Source: Oscillospiraceae bacterium
GTDB taxonomy: Bacteria > Bacillota > Clostridia > Oscillospirales > Oscillospiraceae
NCBI GenBank assembly: GCA_902799075.1
Contig: CADBYZ010000022.1
Span: forward strand, 1-59,988
Length of the DNA stretch: 59,988 bases
Direction of reading: 5' to 3'
Positions within the stretch are counted from its first letter, which is position 1, and every line of letters begins with the position of its first letter. Below, piece after piece: positions 25,527-34,423 of the stretch. The translations under genes were made by a program, and so were the position numbers. The notes below the pieces were generated by a model, which saw nothing but the letters and a program-made list of their open reading frames with translations, did no database searches and was not told where the DNA came from.

Positions 25527-25850
25527 ATGTATACGGAGAATAAAAACGTCGCCGCGAAGGATCTAGGCGGAGGTGTCAAGCGCAAGGTGCTGTCCTACAG
25601 CCAGAATCTCATGGCCTGTGAGCTGACCTTTGAAAAGGGCGCGGTCGGCGCCCCGCACTCTCACCCCCATGAGCAGATCGGCTACATCATTTCCGGCCGC
25701 CTCATCTATCAGGAGGCAGGGCAAGCCGACAAGATCCTCGAGACCGGCGACACCTACTATGTCGCCCCCAATGTGGTCCACGGTGTGCAGATCCTGGAGG
25801 ACACCAAGCTCCTGGATATCTTCACCCCCATGCGCGAGGACTTTGTCTGA
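25527..25850 (+). CDS. KdgF-like cupin protein
   Basis: A 107-residue single-domain cupin. Motif 1 is HSHPHEQIGYIISG (metal-binding His, His, Glu) and motif 2 PNVVHGVQIL (His). The C-terminal LDIFTPMREDFV is the ending typical of KdgF, which converts unsaturated galacturonate from pectin or alginate into a linear keto sugar acid. Its place 10 nt after dctM fits uptake of oligo- or monouronates by the TRAP system. Other small cupins share the fold, so the enzymatic role is inferred. A bidirectional terminator follows. Confidence 0.82.
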   Translation: MYTENKNVAAKDLGGGVKRKVLSYSQNLMACELTFEKGAVGAPHSHPHEQIGYIISGRLIYQEAGQADKILETGDTYYVAPNVVHGVQILEDTKLLDIFTPMREDFV

Positions 25851-25868
25851 CAGTACAGCTAAACACGG

Positions 25869-25903
25869 AAATCCCCGGTGAATCACCTTCACCGGGGATT
25901 TTC
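25869..25903. terminator. Bidirectional terminator after the TRAP operon
   Basis: AAATCCCCGGTGAA / TTCACCGGGGATTT perfect 14-bp arms with a 5-nt loop, flanked by A and T runs, between convergent genes. Confidence 0.93.
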
Positions 25904-25909
25904 CACGTC

Positions 25910-26728
25910 TTATTCGTTCAAGAAGTTCTCAAAGTTTTTGCCCAGGATCATCTCGTTGAGCTCGTCGCCGAGGCCCAGGGAGAAGAAGCGCGCCAGCTCC
26001 TCGCCCGGCTCCCACATGGGGTAGTCCGTGCCGAAGAAGATGTGCGTGGGGTCAAAAAGCGCGATCGCCTTTCTCGCCGCCTCATAGGCATTGAAGGGGA
26101 GGGTGCTGCTGGTGTCGATGTAGACATTGGGCAGGTTCAGGCACTCGCGTGCCTCCGTCCACTCGCTCCAGCCGCCGCAGTGAGGGGCGACGCAGCGGAG
26201 CTTCGGGAAGGTCTTCGCCACATGCGCCATGCGGCTCGGGGTGGAATAGTCAAAGCGGTAGTCGCCGGTATGGGCGATGAGAAAGAGGTTTTCCGCGCTC
26301 ATGATCTCGTAGAGCGGCATGAGGCGTTCGTCGTCGAGCTTGAAGCGCTGAATGTCCGGGTGGAGCTTGATGCCCACAAGGCCGAACTCCTTCATGCGCC
26401 TGACCTCGCTCTCAAAGTCCGGGTAGTCCGGGTGCATGGTGCCGACGCCGATGAGCTGCGGGTTTTCCCGGCAGGTATCGCGGATGAAGCGGTTGATGAC
26501 CTCCACCTGGTGCGGCGCTGTGGCGGTGGAGAAGACCACGGCGCGGTCAACACCGTCGGTTTCCATGCGGGGCAGCAGGTCCTTCACGGTGCCCGGCAGA
26601 TGGCCGAGGTTTACCGGGGCGGGGATCTCCTCATTGCAGGAGCCCTCGTAAAAGCTGTTGGTCGCCAGCACCGCCGCCAAGGCGATGTTGGGCTGAAAGA
26701 TGTGCACATGGGAGTCGATAATGAGCAT
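25910..26728 (-). CDS. Amidohydrolase family TIM-barrel metal-dependent hydrolase
   Basis: The 272-residue cytoplasmic protein is an amidohydrolase_2-type enzyme: DSHVHIFQP (metal-binding HxH), VGIKLHPDIQRF (strand with Lys/His), LIAHTGDYRFDY, APHCGGWSEW (His) and FGTDYPMWEP (metal-binding Asp). The family includes decarboxylases, lactonases and hydrolases. The substrate is not evident. It converges with the TRAP/KdgF operon, which does not prove a shared pathway. The ATG follows AGGTGA. Confidence 0.88.
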   Translation of the reverse strand: MLIIDSHVHIFQPNIALAAVLATNSFYEGSCNEEIPAPVNLGHLPGTVKDLLPRMETDGVDRAVVFSTATAPHQVEVINRFIRDTCRENPQLIGVGTMHPDYPDFESEVRRMKEFGLVGIKLHPDIQRFKLDDERLMPLYEIMSAENLFLIAHTGDYRFDYSTPSRMAHVAKTFPKLRCVAPHCGGWSEWTEARECLNLPNVYIDTSSTLPFNAYEAARKAIALFDPTHIFFGTDYPMWEPGEELARFFSLGLGDELNEMILGKNFENFLNE

Positions 26729-26833
26729 GGGATCACCTGATTTGTTGCAGTTTACCCGGAAAGTTTAACGAGCTAAAGTCAAAATGTCAAGAATTATTTC
26801 ATAATTACGCAGGAAAAATGGTAATTTACACAG

Positions 26834-26862
26834 TTGACGCTGGGGGAGGGCTGTGGTAAAAT
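26834..26862 (+). promoter_or_regulatory. Promoter of the first T-box operon
   Basis: TTGACG (26834-26839), 17 nt, TAAAAT (26857-26862). The expected start is near 26869, at the 5' end of the T-box leader. Confidence 0.8.
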
Positions 26863-26868
26863 TCCGCC

Positions 26869-27136
26869 TGTAAACAGCGATGAAGGAAAATCGCTTCCGT
26901 ATGAGCGGCACAGAGAACCGGCGGGCGGTGTGAGCCGGTGCGTAAATCGGAAAGCGTCTCGTTCCCGAGCGGGATCTGCGAACACGGGCGGTCAGTAGCG
27001 GATCACGGGAGGCCCCGTTACAGGCCATGGGCTTATTGGAGCCCGAGAGAGTCCGCCGCGTGTCGGTGGAGAACCAGGGTGGTACCGCGAGTTAACATTC
27101 GCCCCTGAGGTCATAAAGACCTCGGGGGTTTATCTT
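26869..27136 (+). ncRNA. T-box leader, Leu-type specifier (CTC)
   Basis: Typical parts are visible: AGAGAACCGG...GTGAGCCGGT in the distal stem I, the T-box sequence AGGGTGGTACCGCG (27076-27089) whose TGGT would pair with an uncharged tRNA end, and a terminator CCCCTGAGGTC / GACCTCGGGG then TTTATCTTTT (27102-27136). Aligning the segment GTTCCCGAG (26961-26969) with the equivalent region after the glycine specifier in B. subtilis glyQS places CTC (26958-26960) as specifier, so tRNA-Leu. The specifier call rests on spacing, and the usual AGTA/GAA loop is not clear. Uncharged tRNA would prevent termination and switch on the LeuA-like gene. Confidence 0.85.
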
Positions 27137-27161
27137 TTATCTTGCAAAGGAAGTGCGCAGA

Positions 27162-28577
27162 ATGGACAAAATCCGCATCAGCGACATTACAATGAAACAG
27201 CTTGCCAAACAGGCTGACCACAGCCTGAGCTTCAAGGGCAAGCTTGAAATCTCCAAGCTTCTGGACAAGCTGGCCGTCTCGGTCATCGAGATCGAGGGCA
27301 TCCGCACGGGCCGGGCCGACGCCCTGCGTGTCAAGTCCATCGCCTCGGCGGTAAAGGGAAGCATTGTGGCGGTGCCCGTGGAGCTCAACGCCGAGAGCGT
27401 CAACGAGACCTGGGAGGCACTCAAGGGGGCAAAGCACCCGCGGCTCCAGGTCACGGCCCCGGTCAGCACCGTGCAGATGGAGTACCTGTCCCGCAAAAAG
27501 CCGGACGCCATGCTCGCCTGCATCGAGGAGATCGTGAGGGCCTGCGCGGAGAAGACCGAAGATGTGGAATTCATCGCCGAGGACGCCACGCGCAGCGACG
27601 CGGCCTTTTTGCGCAAAGCCATCGAGACCGCCGCCGCGGCGGGCGCGAAGACCGTCACCGTCTGCGACGCCACCGGCGCCCTGCTGCCGGAGGAACTGGC
27701 GGACTTTCTGAAAAATCTGCTCGACACCGTCCCGGCCCTCCATGATGTGACCCTGGGCGTGGCCTGCGCCAACACCATGGCCATGGCGGACGCCTGCGCT
27801 GTCGCAGCCGTGAGAGCCGGCGCGCGCGAGGTCAAGACCGCCGCCGTGGGCGATACCGCCTCCCTCCAGAACGTGGCGGGCATTCTTGCCGCGAGAGAGG
27901 AGCTTTTCCAGGTCACATGTCCCCTGCACACGGTGGAGCTCAAGCGCATCGTGCGGCAGATCGTGTGGATGGTGGAGACCAAGCGCAACAAGACCTCGCC
28001 CTTTGACGACGGGGTGCAGGACGCGGCGAAAGAGCTGTCCCTGGCTCTCGGCGACGATGCAGCCAGCGTTGCCCAGGCCGCCCGCGATCTGGGCTATGAC
28101 TTAAACCCCGAGGACACCCAGGCTGTGTGGGAGGCTGTGCAGGATCTGCTGCGCCACAAGGAGCAGGTGGGCGCGCGGGAGCTCGACGCTATCATCGCCT
28201 CGGTTGCCCTCCAGGTGCCGCAGAGCTATACCGTGGAGAGCTACGTCATCAACAGCGGCAGCAACATCTCCGCCATGGCCCATATCAAATTAAGCCGCGA
28301 GGGCGAGATGCTCGAGGGCGTGGCCCTGGGCGATGGACCGATCGACGCCTCCTTCCTCGCGCTCGAGAAGGTGGTCAACCGCCACTACGAGCTGGACGAC
28401 TTCCAGATCCGCGCCGTCACCGAGGGCCGTGAGGCCATGGGCGAGACGGTGGTGCGTCTGGTGTCCAACGGCAAGCTCTATTCCGGGCGCGGCATCTCCA
28501 CCGACATCGTGTTTTCGAGTATCCAGGCTTATGTGAACGCACTCAACAAGATCGCGTATGAGGAGGGTGAGGCATGA
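27162..28577 (+). CDS. LeuA-like protein lacking catalytic residues (2-isopropylmalate synthase homologue)
   Basis: The 471-residue protein follows the 2-isopropylmalate synthase layout: TIM-barrel region (about 1-255), helical linker, and a C-terminal LeuA dimer/allosteric domain (about 345-465; VESYVINSGSNISAMAHIKL, and ELDDFQIRAVTEG...SGRGISTDIVFSSIQAYVNALN) that binds leucine in true LeuA. The barrel lacks the expected catalytic signature: where LeuA has DTTLRDGEQ the sequence reads SDITMKQLAKQADHS, and the metal-binding HxHND is replaced by ACANT (in LGVACANTMAMAD). It may be a leucine-sensing pseudoenzyme or have a new activity. It is controlled by a Leu-type T-box. ATG 27162 has AAAGGA 10 nt upstream. 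The next gene overlaps by 4 nt. Confidence 0.75.
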   Translation: MDKIRISDITMKQLAKQADHSLSFKGKLEISKLLDKLAVSVIEIEGIRTGRADALRVKSIASAVKGSIVAVPVELNAESVNETWEALKGAKHPRLQVTAPVSTVQMEYLSRKKPDAMLACIEEIVRACAEKTEDVEFIAEDATRSDAAFLRKAIETAAAAGAKTVTVCDATGALLPEELADFLKNLLDTVPALHDVTLGVACANTMAMADACAVAAVRAGAREVKTAAVGDTASLQNVAGILAAREELFQVTCPLHTVELKRIVRQIVWMVETKRNKTSPFDDGVQDAAKELSLALGDDAASVAQAARDLGYDLNPEDTQAVWEAVQDLLRHKEQVGARELDAIIASVALQVPQSYTVESYVINSGSNISAMAHIKLSREGEMLEGVALGDGPIDASFLALEKVVNRHYELDDFQIRAVTEGREAMGETVVRLVSNGKLYSGRGISTDIVFSSIQAYVNALNKIAYEEGEA

Positions 28578-30031
28578 AGCTTTCCTTTTCCACCCGCGGC
28601 TGGCAGAGACTCAGCTGGGACGAGCTGCTTGCCTCCGCCGAAGAGAGCGGCATGAACGGCATCGAGCTCTATGATCTCTTCAAACGCGAAGACCTCATCG
28701 ACCGCGGCTGCCCCTTCGACCGCTACCGCGCCGCCACGACGGTAAGGCAGCTGCGTGAGAAGGGTATGGCGATCCCGTGCCTTGACAGCTCCATCGACCT
28801 CTCGCTCCCGGAAACCGGGCTCAAGGACGTGAAGTGGCTGCTTGAAACGGCGGGAAGCATCCGCACGCCATATGTCTCCGTGGTCGCCCTGGAGGACAGG
28901 GAGGACCTGGTGCGTGAGCGCGTAAAAGAACTCCTGCCCTGCGCCGAAAAAGCGGAGGTCACGCTGCTCATCAAGACCACCGGCATCTATTCCGACACAG
29001 GCAGGCTCCGCGCCCTGATGGACGACTTCGCCAGCGACAGCCTGGCCGCCCTCTGGGATATCCATCACCCCTGCCACGACTGCGGCGAGGATGCCGACAC
29101 CACCATCAAAAATCTCGGTGCCTACGTGCGCCATGTGCATATCCGCGACTCGGATGAGGCGGGCGGCTATACCATCATCGGCGAGGGCAATCTGCCGGTC
29201 GATGAGATGATCCGCGCCCTCGGCTCCATCGACTACGACGGCTATATCTCACTGGTATGGAAGCCGGAGTGGATCGAGGACCTGGACGATCCTGACATCA
29301 TCTTCCCCCATTTCGTCAACTACATGGGCCGCTTCGAGAACACCCGCGGCAAGAAAAAGCGTCTCTACCCCAACCACGACGGCACCGGCGAATATGTCTG
29401 GAAAAAGGACGAGCTGCTGGATCTGACCTTCTCCCAGGTGCTCGACCGCATGGTGGAGGAGTTCCCCGACCAGTATGCCTTCAAGTACACGACCCTCGAC
29501 TACACCCGCACCTACGAGGAATTTCGTGAAGACGTGGACCGCTTTGCCCGCGCTCTGGTCTACCTCGGTGTGCGGCCGGGCAGCAAGGTCGCCGTCTGGG
29601 CCACGAACGTCCCGGCCTGGTACATCACCTTCTGGGCCACCGTCAAGCTCGGCGCTGTGCTCGTCACGGTCAACACCGCCTACAAGAGCCACGAGGCCGA
29701 ATACCTTCTGCGCCAGTCCGACACCCACACGCTCGTGATGATCGAATCGTGCCTTGACTCCGACTACCGCGCCATCATCAACGAGCTCTGCCCCGAATTA
29801 AAGGGCCACGACAAGGACAAGCCCCTGCACTGCCGCAAGCTGCCGTTTCTCAGAAACGTCATCACCGTCGATTTCCGGCAGGAGGGCAGCCTCACCTTCG
29901 AGGAGGCCATGGCCCGTTCCGACATGGTGCCTCAGGAGACGGTCAACGCCATGGCCCGACGACGTGTGCAACATGCAGTACACCTCCGGTACCACGGGCT
30001 TTCCCAAGGGCGTCATGCTCACGCACTATAA
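28574..30031 (+). pseudogene. TIM-barrel/acyl-CoA synthetase fusion, N-terminal part (frameshifted)
   Basis: The frame starts inside the LeuA-like stop (ATGA). Residues 1 to about 250 form a xylose-isomerase/AP-endonuclease-2-type TIM barrel (MKLSFSTRGWQRLSWDELL, ALWDIHHPCHDCGED, YVRHVHIRD, GEGNLPVDEMI). From about 280 an AMP-binding acyl-CoA synthetase begins (YTRTYEEFREDVDRFARALV, PAWYITFWATVKLGAVLVTV). After ETVNAMA (about 29955) the frame goes off and ends at 30031, whereas the enzyme continues in another frame from about 29958 (DDVCNMQYTSGTTG). A few residues also seem missing at the junction. Either an inactivated gene or a sequencing error. A fused TIM barrel is unusual for this enzyme class. 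Confidence 0.75.
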
Positions 30032-31037
30032 CGTCATCAACAACGGCAAGTGCATCGGCGACCGCATGGGTCTCTCGACCGCCGACCGCATGATGATCCA
30101 GGTGCCCATGTTCCACTGCTTCGGCATGGTCCTGTCCATGACCTCCTCCCTGACCCACGGCGCGACCGTCTGCCCCATGCCGTATTTCTCGGCAAAGAGC
30201 TCGCTTGCCTGCATCCGCCAGGAGAAGATCACCTGCTTCAACGGCGTGCCGACGATGTTCATCGCCATGTTCAACCACCCGGATTACCGGAAGACAGACT
30301 TTTCCCACATGCGCACCGGCATCATGGCGGGCGCGGGCTGCCCGCCGGAGCTCATGCGCCGCGCCGCCCAGCCCGACGAGATGCACATGATCGGCATCGT
30401 CTCCGTCTACGGCCAGACCGAATCCGCCCCCGGCAGCACCATGTCCGCCTGGACCGACTCCATCGACGTGCGCACCGACACCGTGGGCTACGCCTTCCCG
30501 CATGTGGAGTGCAAGATCATCGACCCCGAGACCGGGCGGGAGCTCGGCGACAATGAGACGGGTGAATTCTGCTCCCGCGGGTATAATACCATGAAGGGCT
30601 ATTACAAGATGCCCAGGGCCACGGCTGAGACGGTGGACAGTGAGGGATGGCTCCACTCCGGTGATTTGGCGGTACGTGATGAAAACGGCAACTACCGCAT
30701 CACGGGCAGACTCAAGGACATGATCATCCGCGGCGGTGAGAACATCTACCCCAAGGAGATCGAGGAGTTCATCTACACCCACCCCAAGGTGCAGGACGTG
30801 CAGGTCATCGGCGTGCCGGACAAGAAGTACGGCGAGGAGGCCTACGCCGCCATCATCTTAAAGGAGGGCGAGACCATGACCGAGGAGGAGATGCGCAAGT
30901 ACATCACCGACCATATGGCCCGTCACAAGGTCCCGCGCTATATCACCTTCACCGACAGCTTCCCCATGAACGCGGCAGGCAAGATCCTGAAATATAAAAT
31001 GAGAGAGGACGCGGCAAAAGCGCTGAATCTCGTTTGA
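29964..31037 (+). pseudogene. Acyl-CoA synthetase (AMP-forming), C-terminal part of the frameshifted fusion
   Basis: This frame resumes the AMP-binding domain of the previous gene: MQYTSGTTGFPKGVML (P-loop-like ATP motif), VSVYGQTESAP (motif A5), GWLHSGDLAVRDENGNYRI and GRLKDMIIRGGENIYPKEIE (hinge and A8), and AAGKILKYKMRE with the catalytic Lys (A10). The sequence resembles medium/short-chain FadD-type ligases. The expected reaction is carboxylic acid + ATP + CoA to acyl-CoA + AMP + PPi. It is not likely to be a separate gene: the GTG at 29964 has no ribosome binding site. Context suggests isovalerate as substrate (inference from the Leu T-box). Confidence 0.75.
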
Positions 31038-31094
31038 CAAAAACCCCGGATTTCGTCAAAAAGGCGAAACTCTTTCAATGGATAAGGATTCTCC

Positions 31095-31124
31095 TTGACA
31101 AAAGCATAAAATTGCGGTAATAAT
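31095..31124 (+). promoter_or_regulatory. Promoter of the second T-box operon
   Basis: TTGACA (31095-31100), 18 nt, AATAAT (31119-31124). It lies just upstream of the second T-box leader and downstream of the first operon. Confidence 0.7.
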
Positions 31125-31130
31125 TGAGGC

Positions 31131-31393
31131 AACATTCACAAAGGCTGTGACGAAGACGGTCGAAGGGAAGCGTTATCAGAGAGCCGACGGACGGTGCGAG
31201 TCGGAAACGCCAGCTTCAAGGGCCCATCACTTCCGAGCCGGAGACCTGAAAGGCATCGCCGAGTAAGCGCCTCCCGTTCCGCCCGCGTTAAGGGATAGGG
31301 CCTGTTGGGGCCTGAAGCGGCAGCGAAAGCTGCAATTTGAGTGGTACCGCGGGATTAACAGCTCGCCTCAAAATCGTTTTTGAGGCGGGCTTT
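31131..31393 (+). ncRNA. T-box leader, Ile-type specifier (ATC)
   Basis: Visible parts: CAGAGAGCCGACGG...GTGCGAGTCGG in distal stem I, T-box core GAGTGGTACCGCG (31339-31351), and a terminator CGCCTCAAAA / TTTTTGAGGCG then CTTTTTT (31364-31396). The conserved segment ACTTCCGAG (31229-31237) follows ATC at 31226-31228, in the same spacing as CTC in the first leader, which suggests tRNA-Ile as ligand. The specifier loop deviates from the AGTA/GAA pattern, so the assignment is probable rather than certain. Confidence 0.85.
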
Positions 31394-31425
31394 TTTCTTC
31401 GAGTAAAAGACAAGGAGAAATGTCT

Positions 31426-33720
31426 ATGAACGTACAGACCGCAGACAATCAGCTTCTGCAGATCGCGCTCCGTATCCGTGAGCTGCGCGACATCGTGGGC
31501 TTTTCCACCGAGGAGATGGCGGCCCGCACCGGCATCACCGAGGCGCAGTACATCGAGTACGAGTCCGGCCGGGTGGACCTGCCCTTCACCTTCCTGCATA
31601 AGGCGGCCATGGCCATGGGCGTCGAGCCCATCCAGCTCCTGGAAGGCCGCAGCGCAAGGCTGACCTCCTACGCGGTGAACCGCCGCGATCAGGGCCTTGT
31701 GACCGCCGTGGAGGACGGCATCGTCATCCAGAACATGGCGGCGCTGTTTCGCAAAAAGATGGCTACGCCCTACTGGGTCACCTACCAGTACTCCGCCGAG
31801 CTCCAGAACGAGCCCATCCACACCACCACCCACGCGGGCCAGGAATTTGACCTCATCATCTCCGGCACCCTGCGTGTGCGCATCGGCGAACATGAGGAGA
31901 TCCTGCACGAGGGCGACAGTATCTACTACGACAGCTCCACGCCCCACGGCATGATTGCCATTGATGGCAAGGACTGCACCTTCCTCGCCATGATCATGGC
32001 GGCGGACGAGACCGTCCAGAAGCCCGGCCTCATGCAGGCGGAGGAGGAAGAGACCAAGCCCGCCGTCAAGCCCGAGCGGGAGCCGCTGCTGTGCGAGAAA
32101 TTCATCGAGGCCGAGGAGGACGCAAACGGCGTGCTCAAGGATCTGCGCTTCAAGAACGAGGACAGCTTCAACTTCGCCTTTGACATTGTTGACGAGATCG
32201 CCCGCAAGACGCCCGAGAAGCTTGCCATGCTTCATGTCGCAAACGACATGACTGAGCGGCGCTTCACCTTCAAGGATATCAAGGACGCCTCCTCTCAGGC
32301 GGCAAACTACTTTACCTCCCTCGGCATCAGGCGCGGCGACCGCGTTATGCTCGTGCTCAAGAGGCACTACCAGTTCTGGTTCTCGATCCTCGGCCTGCAC
32401 AAGCTGGGCGCCATCGCCATTCCCGCCACCAACCAGCTCCTCAGCCACGACTTTGAGTACCGCTTCAAGGCGGCGGGCGTGTCCGCCATCGTCTGCACCG
32501 GCGACGGCGACGTCGCCCACCAGGTGGAGCTGGGCGAGCAGGCAGCGGGCATGAGCGTCACCAAGATCATGGTCAATGGCAAACGCGAGGGCTGGCACGA
32601 CTTCGACGGCGAGTACGGCCTTTTCTCCCGCCGCTACCGCCGCAGCGAGACTTCCCCCTGCGGGGACGACCCCATGCTCATGTTCTTTACCTCCGGCACC
32701 ACGGGCTACCCGAAGATGGCGCTGCACAGCTACAAATACGCCCTCGGCCACTATGTCACCGCCCGCTACTGGCACATGGTGGAGCGCGACGGTCTGCACT
32801 TCACCATCTCCGAAACCGGCTGGGGCAAGGCGCTCTGGGGCAAGCTCTACGGCCAGTGGTTGTGCGAGGGCGCGGTCTTCACCTATGACTTTGACCGCTT
32901 TGACGCCGAGAAGATCCTGCCCATGTTTGCAAAGTACAACATCACCACCTTCTGCGCGCCGCCCACCATGTACCGTATGCTCATCAAGAGCGACATCTCC
33001 AAGTACGATCTCTCGTCCATCCGCCACGCCACCACGGCGGGCGAGGCATTGAACCCCGAGGTCTTCTATCAGTTTGAAAAGCTCACGGGCCTCAAGCTTG
33101 CGGAGGGCTTCGGCCAGACCGAGATGACCCTCGGCATCGCAAATCTCCCGGGCAGTACGATCAAGCCGGGCTCCATGGGCAAGCCCGTCCCTGGCTACGG
33201 CATCGACATCCTCGACCGCGACGGCAACCCCGTCGAGGACGGTATCAGCGGCGAGATCGTCATTAAAGCCGATGAAAACGGCAAGCGCAAGTGCGGCCTC
33301 TTCCTCGGCTACTATCAGGCCCCGGAGAAGACGAAAGAGGTCTGGCACGACGGCTACTATCACACCGGCGACGAGGCCTGGCGCGATGAGGACGGCTTCA
33401 TCTGGTACGTTGGCCGCGTGGACGATGTCATCAAATCCTCCGGCTACCGCATCGGGCCCTTCGAGATCGAAAACGTCATCATGGAGCTGCCTTATGTTCT
33501 CGAGTGCGGCGTCTCCGCAGCCCCTGACGAGATCCGCGGTCAGGTCGTCAAGGCCAGCATCGTGCTGGTCAAGGGCAAGGAGGGAACCGAGGAGCTCAAG
33601 AAGGAGATCCAGAACTACGTCAAGCAGCACACCGCGCCCTACAAGTATCCGCGTATTGTCGAGTTCAAGGATGAGCTGCCCAAGACGATCAGCGGTAAGA
33701 TCATGAGAAATAAGCTGTAA
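31426..33720 (+). CDS. HTH-cupin-acyl-CoA synthetase fusion protein
   Basis: The 764-residue protein joins three modules. Residues about 8-70 are an XRE-type helix-turn-helix (RIRELRDIVGFSTEEMAART). About 95-190 is a cupin (HTTTHAGQEFDLIISG, STPHGMIAI), as in XRE-cupin regulators. About 225-760 is an AMP-forming acyl-CoA synthetase of the ACSM type (MFFTSGTTGYPKMALHS, ISETGWGKALWG, EGFGQTEMTLG, GRVDDVIKSSGYRIGPFE, TISGKIMRNKL with the catalytic Lys). ATG 31426 is preferred because AAGGAG is 8 nt upstream; an ATG at 31420 is too close. Under an Ile-type T-box and upstream of vorB and ilvE, it plausibly activates 2-methylbutyrate. DNA binding is inferred. Confidence 0.88.
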   Translation: MNVQTADNQLLQIALRIRELRDIVGFSTEEMAARTGITEAQYIEYESGRVDLPFTFLHKAAMAMGVEPIQLLEGRSARLTSYAVNRRDQGLVTAVEDGIVIQNMAALFRKKMATPYWVTYQYSAELQNEPIHTTTHAGQEFDLIISGTLRVRIGEHEEILHEGDSIYYDSSTPHGMIAIDGKDCTFLAMIMAADETVQKPGLMQAEEEETKPAVKPEREPLLCEKFIEAEEDANGVLKDLRFKNEDSFNFAFDIVDEIARKTPEKLAMLHVANDMTERRFTFKDIKDASSQAANYFTSLGIRRGDRVMLVLKRHYQFWFSILGLHKLGAIAIPATNQLLSHDFEYRFKAAGVSAIVCTGDGDVAHQVELGEQAAGMSVTKIMVNGKREGWHDFDGEYGLFSRRYRRSETSPCGDDPMLMFFTSGTTGYPKMALHSYKYALGHYVTARYWHMVERDGLHFTISETGWGKALWGKLYGQWLCEGAVFTYDFDRFDAEKILPMFAKYNITTFCAPPTMYRMLIKSDISKYDLSSIRHATTAGEALNPEVFYQFEKLTGLKLAEGFGQTEMTLGIANLPGSTIKPGSMGKPVPGYGIDILDRDGNPVEDGISGEIVIKADENGKRKCGLFLGYYQAPEKTKEVWHDGYYHTGDEAWRDEDGFIWYVGRVDDVIKSSGYRIGPFEIENVIMELPYVLECGVSAAPDEIRGQVVKASIVLVKGKEGTEELKKEIQNYVKQHTAPYKYPRIVEFKDELPKTISGKIMRNKL

Positions 33721-33721
33721 A

Positions 33722-34423
33722 ATGAACCATAAACGTCTTACCCTCTTTGCCGGACATTACGGCAGCGGAAAAACCAATATTGCCTTAAACTACGCCCTAT
33801 GGCTCAGGAGTCAGGGATTGAAGGTCACGGTCGCAGACCTGGACATCGTAAACCCCTACTTCCGCACCAAGGACGGGGCCGAGCAGCTGGAGGCCGCAGG
33901 CGTGCGCCTCATTTCCTCTGACTACGCAAACTCCAACGTCGACCTGCCTGCCCTGCCCGGTGAAGCGTATTCCCTCGTGGACGACAAGAGCGCCTGCGGC
34001 GTCATCGACGTGGGCGGCGACGACCGCGGGGCCCTGGCCCTGGGCCGCTATGTCCCCGGCATACGGGAGGAAAACGACTACGAGATGCTGTTTGTCCTCA
34101 ACAGGGCCCGCCCCCTGACGCGGAATATTGATGACGCGCTGGAGGTTTTTTACGAGATCGAGGCCGCGTGCAGTCTTCCCTTTACCGCGATCGTGAACAA
34201 CACGAACCTCGGCCCGCTGACGAAGGCGGAGGACGTGATCGCGGGAGAGCGTTTCGCACAGGAGTTTGCCGAGAGGGTCAAGCTTCCGGTCAAGATGAGC
34301 TGCGCGTCCGAAAAGCTCAGTAAAGAGCTTCAAAACAAAGTGAGCAATTTCTTTCCTATACAGATCATGCAACTATACTACATGGAGAAAGAAGGAACAA
34401 GCCTTGGCAAAATTAACCTTTAG
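33722..34423 (+). CDS. MinD/ParA-like P-loop ATPase
   Basis: A 233-residue cytoplasmic protein with a deviant Walker A GHYGSGKTNIALNYA, switch-like VADLDIVNPYFRT and GVIDVGGDD as Walker B. Such ATPases are often seen beside 2-oxoacid:ferredoxin oxidoreductase genes in Clostridia; a role in cofactor or complex assembly is possible but unproven. It starts 1 nt after the previous stop codon, with no strong ribosome binding site, so translational coupling is likely. Its 3' end overlaps the ferredoxin start by 20 nt. Confidence 0.82.
   Translation: MNHKRLTLFAGHYGSGKTNIALNYALWLRSQGLKVTVADLDIVNPYFRTKDGAEQLEAAGVRLISSDYANSNVDLPALPGEAYSLVDDKSACGVIDVGGDDRGALALGRYVPGIREENDYEMLFVLNRARPLTRNIDDALEVFYEIEAACSLPFTAIVNNTNLGPLTKAEDVIAGERFAQEFAERVKLPVKMSCASEKLSKELQNKVSNFFPIQIMQLYYMEKEGTSLGKINL

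Noticed and set aside
28574-28577. Independent start for the acyl-CoA synthetase C-terminal half at 29964 as a separate gene
   Set aside because: There is no ribosome binding site, and the N-terminal half of the same domain ends abruptly in the other frame; a broken single gene is simpler.
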